From Nonomuraea spiralis (lineage in GTDB: Bacteria; Actinomycetota; Actinomycetes; Streptosporangiales; Streptosporangiaceae): a DNA stretch of 64,000 nt. Below are positions 1 to 7,043 of this stretch, piece after piece (the first letter of the stretch is position 1; each line of letters begins with the position of its first letter). A model generated the notes under the pieces. That model was not told the origin of the DNA. It did no database searches and saw only the letters and a list, made by a program, of their open reading frames with translations. Made by a program: the position numbers and the translations under genes. The stretch covers positions 1 to 64,000 of the forward strand of contig NZ_BMRC01000010.1 in assembly GCF_014648435.1 (NCBI RefSeq). The letters run 5' to 3'.

Positions 1-150
1 GTCGGACAGCAGGCCGAAGACGTCGGCCGTGTCGGCCAGGTCCTCGGCGGCGGGCATGCGCTCGTGCACGGCGGCGACCCGGTCGGCGTCGACCACCTTG
101 ACGGTACAACCGTCGACGGCCAACACATTCTCGCCTGAAGAGCTGTTCAT
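1..150 (-). CDS. ArsR/SmtB-family metal-sensing repressor, 5' end only
   Basis: Only the first 50 codons are present; the gene runs off the left edge of the window. The product begins MNSSSGENVLAVDG and continues with VVDADRVAAVHERMP and AEDLADTADVFGLLSD. This is the usual N-terminus of actinobacterial ArsR/SmtB repressors, just before the winged-helix 'LSDPTRLRLL' segment. From the family, it would be a dimeric repressor that leaves DNA on binding metal or metalloid; the metal cannot be read from this fragment. A half of a palindromic element (143-154) overlaps the start codon, which suggests autoregulation. Confidence 0.7.
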   Translation of the reverse strand, partial: MNSSSGENVLAVDGCTVKVVDADRVAAVHERMPAAEDLADTADVFGLLSD

Positions 151-154
151 ATGT
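143..154. promoter_or_regulatory. Candidate ArsR-type operator half at the regulator start codon
   Basis: Read on the minus strand, these 12 bases (ACATATGAACAG) match 11 of 12 bases of the 760-781 palindrome (ACATATGTACAG). They cover the start codon of the ArsR-type gene. The shared element on both sides of the lipoprotein gene suggests one regulator acts at both places. This is inferred from similarity only. Confidence 0.4.
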
Positions 155-180
155 GTATTGTGTCGTTGATGTGGCAAATG

Positions 181-669
181 TCAATGAGCGCGCCGGGCGG
201 ACGGCACGGTCGCGCCGGACATGGCCGTGCCCATGCCGTGCCGAGGGGCCTCGATCCGGCCGCCGAGGCTGCCGCGCAGGCGCTGTAGCAGGTCGGGCGA
301 GGAGACCACCGTCCAGCGCACGCCCACCAGGTAGGTTCCGCCGTACATCTGGGCGTAGTCGAGCCAGTCGCGGGTGCCCTTGTCGGTGACGAAGGTGACG
401 ATGACGTAGCGGCCGGTGGAGGCCGTACAGGCGGCCTGCCGCAGTTCCGCTGCGTCCACCTGGATGGCCGGCGGACAGCCGATCGTCGTCGCGATCTCCT
501 CCAGGCTCAGCGCGCGCGTCGCGGGCACGGGCGGGGCGCCCGCCGGGGCCCCGTGATGGGCCGCCGGGCCGTTCCGGGACGCGCCGCAGCCTGTCAGCGC
601 GACGGCGGCCAGTACGACCACGGCCCACCGCCAGGCCGAGGTCTTCCGGAACACGATGAAGCCGTCCAT
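181..669 (-). CDS. Secreted lipoprotein of unknown function
   Basis: A 162-residue protein. The start at 669 is chosen because it gives a basic N-terminus, a hydrophobic stretch at about residues 15-25 and a lipobox ending LTGC (Cys about residue 28); longer upstream extensions give only low-complexity residues. Mature part: a Pro/Ala-rich linker, then a small domain with GCPPAIQVDAAELRQAACTA, RYVIVTFVTDKGTRDWLDYAQ and YLVGVRWTVVSS. The two cysteines may pair. I do not recognise a named family. It should be anchored to the outer face of the membrane. It lies between the ArsR-type regulator and the 760-781 palindrome and so may be metal- or stress-responsive. Confidence 0.7.
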   Translation of the reverse strand: MDGFIVFRKTSAWRWAVVVLAAVALTGCGASRNGPAAHHGAPAGAPPVPATRALSLEEIATTIGCPPAIQVDAAELRQAACTASTGRYVIVTFVTDKGTRDWLDYAQMYGGTYLVGVRWTVVSSPDLLQRLRGSLGGRIEAPRHGMGTAMSGATVPSARRAH

Positions 670-759
670 TGCCAACCTGCCCGACGAAGAGGATTCGCTG
701 CCCTGTCGTGGCGAGGTACGCACGCCGGACGAACAAGGTTCGACGCACGCGGGCAGACC

Positions 760-781
760 CATCTGAACATATGTACAGATG
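760..781. promoter_or_regulatory. 22-bp near-perfect palindrome, probable ArsR/SmtB operator
   Basis: The arms CATCTG and CAGATG flank a central ACATATGT; the two 11-base halves differ at one position only. It sits in the 168-bp intergenic region between the lipoprotein (start 669, minus) and the exported SH3 protein (start 838, plus). Length and symmetry fit ArsR/SmtB operators, and a related half-site overlaps the neighbouring regulator's start. Confidence 0.55.
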
Positions 782-837
782 TTTGAGTCGTTGCGTGGTC
801 GGGGAGTACCAATCTGTCGCCTCTTCAGGAGGTCTCG

Positions 838-1311
838 ATGAATCCCAGATTTCTGCGCGCGATCGTGCTGGTCGCCGCCCTTGTCACGATCTCGCCTCCC
901 GCCGCGCCGCCCGCCCCCGCCCTGGCCCGGCGAACCGTCCCCGTCCCGGCCGTCTCCGTGCCGGTCGTCCCCGTGCCGGTTGTCTCCGTGCCGGTCGTCT
1001 CCGTGCCGGTCGCCGCCAGGACGCACGCGCAGGGGCGGGTGACGGCCGGTCGTGCCGCGCTGGCCGTACGGGTCGGGCCCGGGGCCGGATTCGCCGTCAT
1101 CCGCCGATGCCCGCCCGGCAGCCTCGTGGACCTCGCCCGCGAGGTGCGCGGCGGCCGCATCCACGGCGATCCGCGCTGGTACCGCCTCGCCGACGGGCCC
1201 GGGTTCGTCCCGGCCTATTACGTTCTCAGCGGTACCCGCCTCCCCGGGGCGCGTACGGACGCCGTCCCCGCGAAGGCCGTCACCGCCGGGAAGACCTCAT
1301 GGCGCCGCTGA
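838..1311 (+). CDS. Exported SH3-like small protein with VSVPVV repeat
   Basis: A 157-residue protein with a perfect AGGAGG ribosome-binding site at 828-833. Residues 1-30 form a signal peptide. Residues about 33-59 are a low-complexity linker of (V-S/P-V-P-V) units encoded by a 15-bp tandem repeat. The C-terminal half (GRAALAVRVGPGAGFAVIRRCPPGSLVDLAREVRGG, then DPRWYRLADGPGFVPAYYVLSG) has the features of a bacterial SH3 domain, as found in cell-wall-binding or envelope-sensing proteins. The stop codon overlaps the next gene by 13 bases, so the two are probably cotranslated. The exact role is unknown. Confidence 0.75.
   Translation: MNPRFLRAIVLVAALVTISPPAAPPAPALARRTVPVPAVSVPVVPVPVVSVPVVSVPVAARTHAQGRVTAGRAALAVRVGPGAGFAVIRRCPPGSLVDLAREVRGGRIHGDPRWYRLADGPGFVPAYYVLSGTRLPGARTDAVPAKAVTAGKTSWRR
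952..1011 (+). repeat. 15-bp coding tandem repeat, four copies
   Basis: Four head-to-tail 15-bp units of the type GTCTCCGTGCCGGTC, with one or two substitutions in the second copy only. They encode the five-residue unit V-S-V-P-V in the linker between signal peptide and SH3 domain. Copy number is likely to vary between strains. Confidence 0.85.
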
Positions 1312-2306
1312 GCCGCCGCGACGCGCTGCGGCTCGGCGCGACCGCCGCGCTCGCCGCCGCGATGCCCCTCTCGCCATCACCCGCCGTGGCGGTGTCGTCC
1401 GGGACCGACGCCCAGAGCCTGGACACCGCCGGACGCGTCCTGCTCCGGGGCGGACGCCTCCTGCACAGCACCGTTTTGCAGTCCTTCGCCTTCGACGAGC
1501 GGAACGGGCACCTGTACGCGCTGCAACTCATGCAGGGCGGCGTACGCCTGGACGCCGAACGCGGCGCCCGCACCCACGCCCAACGGGCCCGGCGCGGCGA
1601 CCTGTGCCTGAACCGGCTGACCCTGGACGGCGTCCTCACCGGCACGATGTACCTGCTGGGCTTCGGCCACGGCGGCGCCCTGGGCGTGCAGCGGACCACG
1701 GGCGGCGACACCGTGGTGTGGACCGAGTGGGACGCCAGCCCGGCCTCGGGTTACGGCCGCGGCATCTGCCGTTTCCCCTTCGTCGACGGCGCCGTCCTGA
1801 CCTCCGCCACCCGCGGCCTGACCGTCTACCGGCCGCTGCCGGGGTCGACCAGCAACGCCCCCACCGTCGATCCCGGCACCGGCCGGTTGCTGCTGCGCTA
1901 CAAGCTCGCGGGCACGCCCCGCTTCCGGCTCCTGGACACGGGCCGCCTGGCCGCCGGCGACCTCCGCCCGCTCGCCGACCTGCCGCAGCCGGGCGCCGGC
2001 CTCGGGCTGCCGTTCCAGGGCATGGCCCTGCGCGGGGACCACGCCTACCAGCTCCTCGGCAGCGCGTACGGGCCCGCCAACCCCAGGAGTTCGCGCGGGA
2101 ACATCCGCCTGTACCGCCTGCACCTGCCCAGCGGGAAGGTGGAGCAGCACTTCCTGGACGCCACCGCCAGGGATCTCGTGCCCCGCGAACCCGAAGGGCT
2201 CGCCGTGCTCGTGTCGCCCGGCGCCGGTCCCCTGTTGTGCATGGGCCTGACCCGGGGGCCCGTACGCGACAAGTCCTTCTCCCTCTACGCCCGGCCCGTC
2301 GCCTGA
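1299..2306 (+). CDS. Tat-exported TagC-like beta-propeller protein
   Basis: 335 residues. The start at 1299 has a GGGAAG ribosome-binding site and gives a twin-arginine signal (MAPLSRRDALRLG, then an Ala-rich hydrophobic segment). The mature part has repeated blades with motifs such as FAFDERNGHLYALQ, GTMYLLGFGHGG, DTVVWTEWDASP, GYGRGICRFPF and FQGMALRGDHAYQLLGSAYG. This pattern fits the teichoic-acid-biosynthesis-protein-C / phage-baseplate-like propeller family of actinomycetes, whose biochemical role is unclear. It overlaps the SH3-protein gene by 13 bases and probably shares its transcript. Confidence 0.7.
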   Translation: MAPLSRRDALRLGATAALAAAMPLSPSPAVAVSSGTDAQSLDTAGRVLLRGGRLLHSTVLQSFAFDERNGHLYALQLMQGGVRLDAERGARTHAQRARRGDLCLNRLTLDGVLTGTMYLLGFGHGGALGVQRTTGGDTVVWTEWDASPASGYGRGICRFPFVDGAVLTSATRGLTVYRPLPGSTSNAPTVDPGTGRLLLRYKLAGTPRFRLLDTGRLAAGDLRPLADLPQPGAGLGLPFQGMALRGDHAYQLLGSAYGPANPRSSRGNIRLYRLHLPSGKVEQHFLDATARDLVPREPEGLAVLVSPGAGPLLCMGLTRGPVRDKSFSLYARPVA

Positions 2307-2327
2307 GCGCCCGGTCCGGCGTCCGCG

Positions 2328-3563
2328 TCAGGCGATCCAGCGGGCGGCGAGCAGGCCGGAGGCGGCGGTGAGGACGGCGGCGGCGACGACCGTGGCGTCG
2401 AGGCCGAGCGCGTCGGCGAGGACGCCGGCGACGAGGGCCCCGGCGGCGTAGCCGATGTCGCGCCAGAAGCGGTAGGCGCCCAGCGCGTTGGCCCGCCAGG
2501 CGGGGTGGGCGTGGTCGGAGACGGCGGCGATGAGGGCGGGGTAGACCATGGCGGTGCCGAGCCCGAGGGCTACGGCGGACAGGATCCCGGCGAGCAAGGG
2601 GTTGTCCAGCAGGACGAGGGCGAGGACGAGTCCGGCGGCCTGGACGAGCATGCCGGTGACGATGAGCGGTTTGCGGCCGAGGCGGTCGGCGAGGTGGCCT
2701 GCCGGGATCTGGCCGATGCCCCACAGGAGCGGGTACAGGCCCTTGATCAGGCCGACGGCGGCCAGGCCGAGGCCGTGGTCGGTGAACAGGAGGGGGAAGA
2801 CTCCCCAGGTGAGGCCGTCGTTGAGGTTGTTGACGAGCCCCGCCTGGCTGACGCCGCGCAGCGACCGGTCGCGCCAGGACGTACGGGCGAACGCGGCCGC
2901 CAACCCGACACGCTCGCCGGCGGGCGGCGGGTGCCGTTCGAGCTCCAGGGCCACGTGGGCGGCGGTGTCGCGGACCACCAGGGCCAGGGCCAGTCCGGCC
3001 GCGACGAAGACGACGCCGACGAGTTCGGGGACGGGACGCAGCCCGTAGCCGGTGGCGAGGTAGCCGGTGAGCAGGGCGGTGGCGCCGACGGCGGTGTACC
3101 CGGCGGCCTCGTTGAGACCGGTGGCCAGGCCGCGCCGGGCGGGCCCGACGAGGTCGATCTTCATGTTGACGGTCATCGACCAGGTCAGGCCCTGGTTGAG
3201 GCCGAGCAGCACGTTGGCCGCCACGATCCACCCCCAGGAGGGCGCCCAGGCCAGGGCGAACGGGACGGGGACGCCGATCAGCCAGCCGGCGACGAGGAGC
3301 TGCCTGCGGCGGAAGCGGGCGGTCAGGGCTCCGGCGGCCAGGTTGGTGAGCGCCTTGGTGAGGCCGAAGGCGACGATGAAGGAGAAGACGGCGAGGTCGC
3401 TGGTCAGGCCGAAGGTCTCGGTGCCGATGAGCGGGACCGTGGTGCGTTCCAGGCCGACCAGGCCGCCGACGGCGACGTTGACGACGACCAGCAGGGAGAA
3501 CTGGAGCCGGTTCTCCCGGAGCCCGAGGCGTACGGGCGGGGCGGACGCGGGGGTGGTCTTCAC
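2328..3563 (-). CDS. MFS transporter of the CstR regulon
   Basis: 411 residues with about 12 predicted membrane helices and MFS loop features (LTARFRRRQLLVAGWLIG after helix 2; ADRLGRKPLIVTGML at mid-protein). The substrate is not evident. It is transcribed divergently from the persulfide dioxygenase. Its promoter region contains CstR-type operators at 3638-3653 and 3673-3688, so it is probably induced by reactive sulfur species. It could export a thiol or sulfur compound, but that is inferred from context only. Confidence 0.75.
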   Translation of the reverse strand: MKTTPASAPPVRLGLRENRLQFSLLVVVNVAVGGLVGLERTTVPLIGTETFGLTSDLAVFSFIVAFGLTKALTNLAAGALTARFRRRQLLVAGWLIGVPVPFALAWAPSWGWIVAANVLLGLNQGLTWSMTVNMKIDLVGPARRGLATGLNEAAGYTAVGATALLTGYLATGYGLRPVPELVGVVFVAAGLALALVVRDTAAHVALELERHPPPAGERVGLAAAFARTSWRDRSLRGVSQAGLVNNLNDGLTWGVFPLLFTDHGLGLAAVGLIKGLYPLLWGIGQIPAGHLADRLGRKPLIVTGMLVQAAGLVLALVLLDNPLLAGILSAVALGLGTAMVYPALIAAVSDHAHPAWRANALGAYRFWRDIGYAAGALVAGVLADALGLDATVVAAAVLTAASGLLAARWIA

Positions 3564-3637
3564 GGGCGGGTGTTCCTTCGTGCCTGAAGCGAGGTCGAGG
3601 GGTGTCCTGAGCGGAGGCGACGTATGACCAGGTCACC

Positions 3638-3653
3638 ATACCCCCCCAGGTAT
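3638..3653. promoter_or_regulatory. CsoR/CstR-type operator 1
   Basis: ATACCCCCCCAGGTAT: the inverted AT-rich ends (ATAC/GTAT) flank a G/C tract, the form of CsoR-family operators. It lies between the MFS gene and the persulfide dioxygenase gene and has three near-identical copies in this locus. Confidence 0.7.
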
Positions 3654-3672
3654 TCTGGTGGGGAACCACGGG

Positions 3673-3688
3673 ATACCTGGGGGGGTAT
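3673..3688. promoter_or_regulatory. CsoR/CstR-type operator 2
   Basis: ATACCTGGGGGGGTAT is the exact reverse complement of operator 1 and lies 19 bp from it. The pair should serve the divergent MFS and dioxygenase promoters. Confidence 0.7.
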
Positions 3689-3729
3689 TTGACAGGTTCC
3701 TCCAGAACAACCTACTGTCGGGTACGTAG

Positions 3730-3745
3730 ATACCCGAGGGGGTAT
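3730..3745. promoter_or_regulatory. CsoR/CstR-type operator 3
   Basis: ATACCCGAGGGGGTAT lies 92 bp upstream of the persulfide dioxygenase GTG start, in the same sequence class as operators 1, 2 and 4. Confidence 0.65.
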
Positions 3746-3837
3746 CACGGCCGGGGCCGCCCACGGCGCGCCGTCCGTATCCGGGCCCCTCTCGCCCCTC
3801 CGGGGGGCGCGTTTCCGCACGAAGGAAAGGGACTGCT

Positions 3838-5226
3838 GTGTTCTTCACCCAGTACTACCTGGACTGTCTCTCGCAGGCGTCGTACATGATCGCCGACGAG
3901 CGGACCGGCCGGGCGGTGGTCGTCGACCCCCGCCGGGACGTCTCCGAGTACCTGGCCGACGCCCGCGCGCACGGCTTCACCGTCGTGGGCGTCGTCAACA
4001 CCCACTTCCACGCCGACTTCGTCGCCGGCCACCTGGAGATGGCCGACAACACCGGCGCCTGGATCGGCTACGGCCGGCGCGCCGAGACCGAGTACCCGAC
4101 CCGCAAGCTCGCCGAGGGTGAGCGGATCTCCCTCGGGGACGTCACCCTGGAGATCATGGAGACGCCCGGGCACACCCCGGAGTCGATCAGCGTCCTGGTC
4201 TACGAACGGGCCGGGGACCCGGTCCCGTACGGGGTGCTGACCGGCGACGCGCTGTTCATCGGGGACGTCGGCCGCCCCGACCTGCTCGCCTCCGTCGGCG
4301 TGACCTCCGGGGAACTGGGCGCGATGTTGTACGACAGCGTGCAGAACAAGCTCATGGGCCTGGCCGACGAGGTGCGGGTCTTCCCCGCGCACGGCGCCGG
4401 CTCCGCCTGCGGCAAGAACCTCTCGACCGAGCGGCAGTCGACCATCGGCGAGCAGCGGGCCACCAACTACGCCTGCGCGCCGATGGACCAGGACACGTTC
4501 GTCGCGCTCGTCACCGCCGGACAGCCGGCCGCGCCCGGCTACTTCGCCTACGACGCCGAGCTCAACCGCAAGGACCGGGCCCGCTACGACGCCTCGGCGG
4601 CCCCGCGCCCGCTGGCCCTCGCCGAGTTCACCGGGCTGCGGGCCACCGGGACGGTCGTGGTGGACGCCCGCGACCCGCAGGACTTCGCCGCCGGGCACCT
4701 GCGTGGCGCGGTGAACGTGCCCGCCGACGGGCGCTTCGCCGAACAGGCGGGCACCGTGCTCGACCCGGCCGCCGAGCTGGTCGTCCTGGCGCCGCAGGAC
4801 CGGGAGGAGGAGGTCGTCACCCGCCTCGCCCGGATCGGCTTCGACCGCGTCGCGGGCTACCTGCGCAACCCCGAGGACGCGCTGCGGAGGCTCGCCGACG
4901 AGGTCGCCCCGGCCAGCCGCCTGACCGCCGCGCAACTGCGCGCCGCCCTCGCCGGCGACACCCCGCCCGTCGTCGTGGACGTCCGCACCGACGGCGAGCG
5001 CGAGGCGAACGGGTTCATCGGCTCGGCCGTGCACATCCCCCTGAGCGAGCTGCCCGCGCGCAGCAGTGAACTGCCCGCCGACCGGCCGCTGGTCCTGCAC
5101 TGCGCGGGCGGCCACCGGTCCTCCATCGCGGCGAGCCTGCTGCGCCACCGCGGCTTCCGGGACGTCTCCGACGTCCTCGGCGGTTACGCCGCCTGGGCCC
5201 TGTCGGCGGCCCCGGCCGCCGCCTGA
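3838..5226 (+). CDS. CstB-like persulfide dioxygenase-rhodanese fusion
   Basis: 462 residues, GTG start with a GAAGGAAAGG ribosome-binding site. Residues 1-240: a metallo-beta-lactamase-fold persulfide dioxygenase with the iron-site motif THFHADFVAGH (55-65), TPGHTPES, TGDALFIGDVGRPD and FPAHGAGSACG. Residues about 255-350: a rhodanese-like domain whose active-site loop (VVLAPQDREEE) lacks the catalytic Cys. Residues about 360-460: a second rhodanese domain with loop HCAGGHRSS, so Cys is present. The family oxidises low-molecular-weight persulfides to sulfite and transfers sulfane sulfur to thiosulfate. Operators upstream, a sulfite-exporter-type gene and a CstR-type gene downstream support this role in sulfide detoxification. 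Confidence 0.88.
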   Translation: MFFTQYYLDCLSQASYMIADERTGRAVVVDPRRDVSEYLADARAHGFTVVGVVNTHFHADFVAGHLEMADNTGAWIGYGRRAETEYPTRKLAEGERISLGDVTLEIMETPGHTPESISVLVYERAGDPVPYGVLTGDALFIGDVGRPDLLASVGVTSGELGAMLYDSVQNKLMGLADEVRVFPAHGAGSACGKNLSTERQSTIGEQRATNYACAPMDQDTFVALVTAGQPAAPGYFAYDAELNRKDRARYDASAAPRPLALAEFTGLRATGTVVVDARDPQDFAAGHLRGAVNVPADGRFAEQAGTVLDPAAELVVLAPQDREEEVVTRLARIGFDRVAGYLRNPEDALRRLADEVAPASRLTAAQLRAALAGDTPPVVVDVRTDGEREANGFIGSAVHIPLSELPARSSELPADRPLVLHCAGGHRSSIAASLLRHRGFRDVSDVLGGYAAWALSAAPAAA

Positions 5227-5282
5227 CCGACTCCCACTCCTGGCCCCGCCCTGCCCTGCCCTGCCCGCAGGGGCTTCGCACG

Positions 5283-5298
5283 ATACCCCCCTGGGTAT
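5283..5298. promoter_or_regulatory. CsoR/CstR-type operator 4
   Basis: ATACCCCCCTGGGTAT lies just upstream of the membrane rhodanese gene, showing that rhodanese-TauE-cstR has its own regulated promoter. A TACCAT hexamer at 5304-5309 is a possible -10 element. Confidence 0.65.
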
Positions 5299-5325
5299 TT
5301 TCGTACCATCGAAATGGAATCTCGC

Positions 5326-5904
5326 ATGAGCACCACTCCCTCCCTGTCCCTCTCCCCCGCCGTGCTGCATCGGCTCGTCCAGGAGGGGCGGGCGCCGCGC
5401 CTGCTCGACGTGCGCACGCCCGCCGAGTTCCGTACGGCGCACATCCCGGGCTCGTACAACGTGCCGCTGGCGACCCTGCGCGAGCACCGGGCCGAGCTGA
5501 CGGCCCACCTCGACGAGGACGTCGTGCTCGTCTGCCGTTCCGGAGCCCGCGCCGCCCAGGCCGAGCAGGCCCTCGCCGAGGCCGGCCTGCCGAACCTGCG
5601 TGTCCTGGAGGGCGGCGTCGTCGCCTGGGAGGCCGCCGGCGCGCCGGTCGAGCGGGGGCCCGAGCGGTGGGACATGGAACGCCAGGTCCGGCTCGTGGCG
5701 GGCTCGATCGTCCTGGTCACCGGCCTCGTCGGGGTGTTCGTGCCCGGCGCGCACCTGATCGGCACCGCGATCGGCGCCGGCCTGACGTACGCGGCCGTCA
5801 GCAACTCCTGTGCCATGGGCGTCCTGCTGTCGAGGCTGCCGTACAACCGCGGGCCGCGTCCCGACATCCGCACGGTGATCGCGGAGCTGCGGAGCACCTC
5901 GTGA
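5326..5904 (+). CDS. Membrane-anchored rhodanese with DUF2892 tail
   Basis: 192 residues from the preferred ATG at 5326 (an in-frame ATG at 5314 has no ribosome-binding site). Residues about 10-110 are a single rhodanese domain with active loop VCRSGARAAQAEQAL, so the sulfur-carrying Cys is present. After a linker, two hydrophobic helices (LVAGSIVLVTGLVGVFVPG and LIGTAIGAGLTYAAVSNSCAMG) form a DUF2892-type anchor, the layout of E. coli YgaP. It probably passes sulfane sulfur near the membrane. It overlaps the TauE/SafE gene by 4 bases (GTGA), so the two are translationally coupled. Confidence 0.85.
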   Translation: MSTTPSLSLSPAVLHRLVQEGRAPRLLDVRTPAEFRTAHIPGSYNVPLATLREHRAELTAHLDEDVVLVCRSGARAAQAEQALAEAGLPNLRVLEGGVVAWEAAGAPVERGPERWDMERQVRLVAGSIVLVTGLVGVFVPGAHLIGTAIGAGLTYAAVSNSCAMGVLLSRLPYNRGPRPDIRTVIAELRSTS

Positions 5905-6782
5905 CCGCTCTGGTCGTCGCGGCGTCCCTGCTCGTCGGCGTCAGCCTGGGCGTGCTCGGCGGCGGCGGCTCGATCCTGACGGTGCCGATCCTGGTCTACC
6001 TGGCCGGGCAGGGCACCAAGGAGGCCATCGCCACCTCGCTGTTCGTGGTCGGCGTCACCAGCCTGGCCGCGCTGGTCCCGCACGCGCGGGCCCGGCGGAT
6101 CCGCTGGCGCACCGGGCTGCTGTTCGGCGCGTTCAGCATGGCCGGGGCATACGGCGGCGGCCGGCTGGCCGAGTACGTCCCCGGCACGGTCCTGCTCATC
6201 GCCTTCGCCCTGATGATGCTGGCCACGGCGGTCGCGATGCTCCGCGGGCCCCGGCGCGCCCGCGAGCGGGCACGGCCCGCCGACCTGCCCCTGAAGCACA
6301 TCGCGGTGGAGGGCCTGGTCGTCGGCGCGGTGACCGGGCTGGTCGGCTCGGGCGGCGGTTTCCTCGTCGTCCCGGCCCTGGCCCTGCTCGGCGGGCTGCC
6401 GATGGGCGTCGCGGTCGGCACCTCGCTGCTCGTCATCGCGATGAAGTCCTTCGCCGGGCTCGCCGGGCACCTGGCGGGCGTCGCGATCGACTGGCCTCTC
6501 GCCCTGACCGTGACGGCCGCCGCGGTGGTCGGCAGCCTGGCCGGCGGCCGGCTCGCGGGCCGCATCCCCCAGGACGCGCTGCGCACGGCGTTCGGCTGGT
6601 TCGTCGTCGTCATGGGCGTCTTCGTGCTCGTCCAGCAGCTCGACGCCGCCGTCTGGACGCATCCGGTCACGTGGGCGGGGGTGGGGGCCGTACTGGCCGC
6701 GGCGGTCGCCGCCCGGTGGCGGGCCGCGAGATCGGCCCGCGCGCACGCGCCGACGACGACACCGGGCTCGCCATGCGGATAG
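5901..6782 (+). CDS. TauE/SafE-family sulfite/anion exporter
   Basis: 293 residues, GTG start overlapping the previous stop. The two repeats typical of TauE/SafE are visible: GVSLGVLGGGGSILTVPIL near the N-terminus and GAVTGLVGSGGGFLVVPAL in the second half, each followed by a hydrophobic bundle; about eight membrane helices in total. In cst-type operons this family exports sulfite or a related sulfur oxyanion made by the persulfide dioxygenase. It overlaps the regulator gene by 10 bases, which puts rhodanese, exporter and sensor in one translation-coupled unit. Confidence 0.85.
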   Translation: MTALVVAASLLVGVSLGVLGGGGSILTVPILVYLAGQGTKEAIATSLFVVGVTSLAALVPHARARRIRWRTGLLFGAFSMAGAYGGGRLAEYVPGTVLLIAFALMMLATAVAMLRGPRRARERARPADLPLKHIAVEGLVVGAVTGLVGSGGGFLVVPALALLGGLPMGVAVGTSLLVIAMKSFAGLAGHLAGVAIDWPLALTVTAAAVVGSLAGGRLAGRIPQDALRTAFGWFVVVMGVFVLVQQLDAAVWTHPVTWAGVGAVLAAAVAARWRAARSARAHAPTTTPGSPCG

Positions 6783-7036
6783 ACGACGACTCGACGCGAC
6801 CTGTCCTGAACCGCCTGCGACGGGCCCAGGGGCAACTCGCCGCCGTGATCGCGATGGTGGAGTCGGGCCGCGACTGCAAGGACGTCGTGACCCAGCTCGC
6901 CGCCGTCTCCCGGGCGCTGGACCGGGCCGGGTTCACGATCGTGGCGAGCGGGATGCGTCAGTGCCTCACAGGCGGCCCGGACGGCCCGCCGATGACACAG
7001 GAGGAGCTGGAGAAGCTCTTCCTGACCCTCGCCTGA
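6773..7036 (+). CDS. cstR: CstR-type persulfide-sensing repressor (CsoR family)
   Basis: 87 residues. The CsoR-family fold is recognisable from PVLNRLRRAQGQLAAVIAMVESGRDCKDVVTQLAAVSRAL. Cys35 and Cys64 (GMRQC) are at the two conserved thiol positions. The His that copper sensors carry four residues before the second Cys is Gly60 here. That cysteine pair without the histidine is the mark of CstR, which cross-links its two Cys via sulfane sulfur and releases DNA. The four 16-bp operators at 3638-3745 and 5283-5298 are its probable targets, and the product controls its own operon. Confidence 0.85.
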   Translation: MRIDDDSTRPVLNRLRRAQGQLAAVIAMVESGRDCKDVVTQLAAVSRALDRAGFTIVASGMRQCLTGGPDGPPMTQEELEKLFLTLA

Positions 7037-7043
7037 TCCGTGC

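Noticed and set aside
670..1164. Upstream extension of the lipoprotein frame
   Set aside because: It adds low-complexity residues opposite the repeat of the SH3 gene and would bury the lipobox far from the N-terminus.
5251..5276. CCCTG repeats between persulfide dioxygenase and rhodanese as a terminator
   Set aside because: The possible stem is short (GCCCTG/CAGGGGC) and unstable; the following operator-promoter is better supported.
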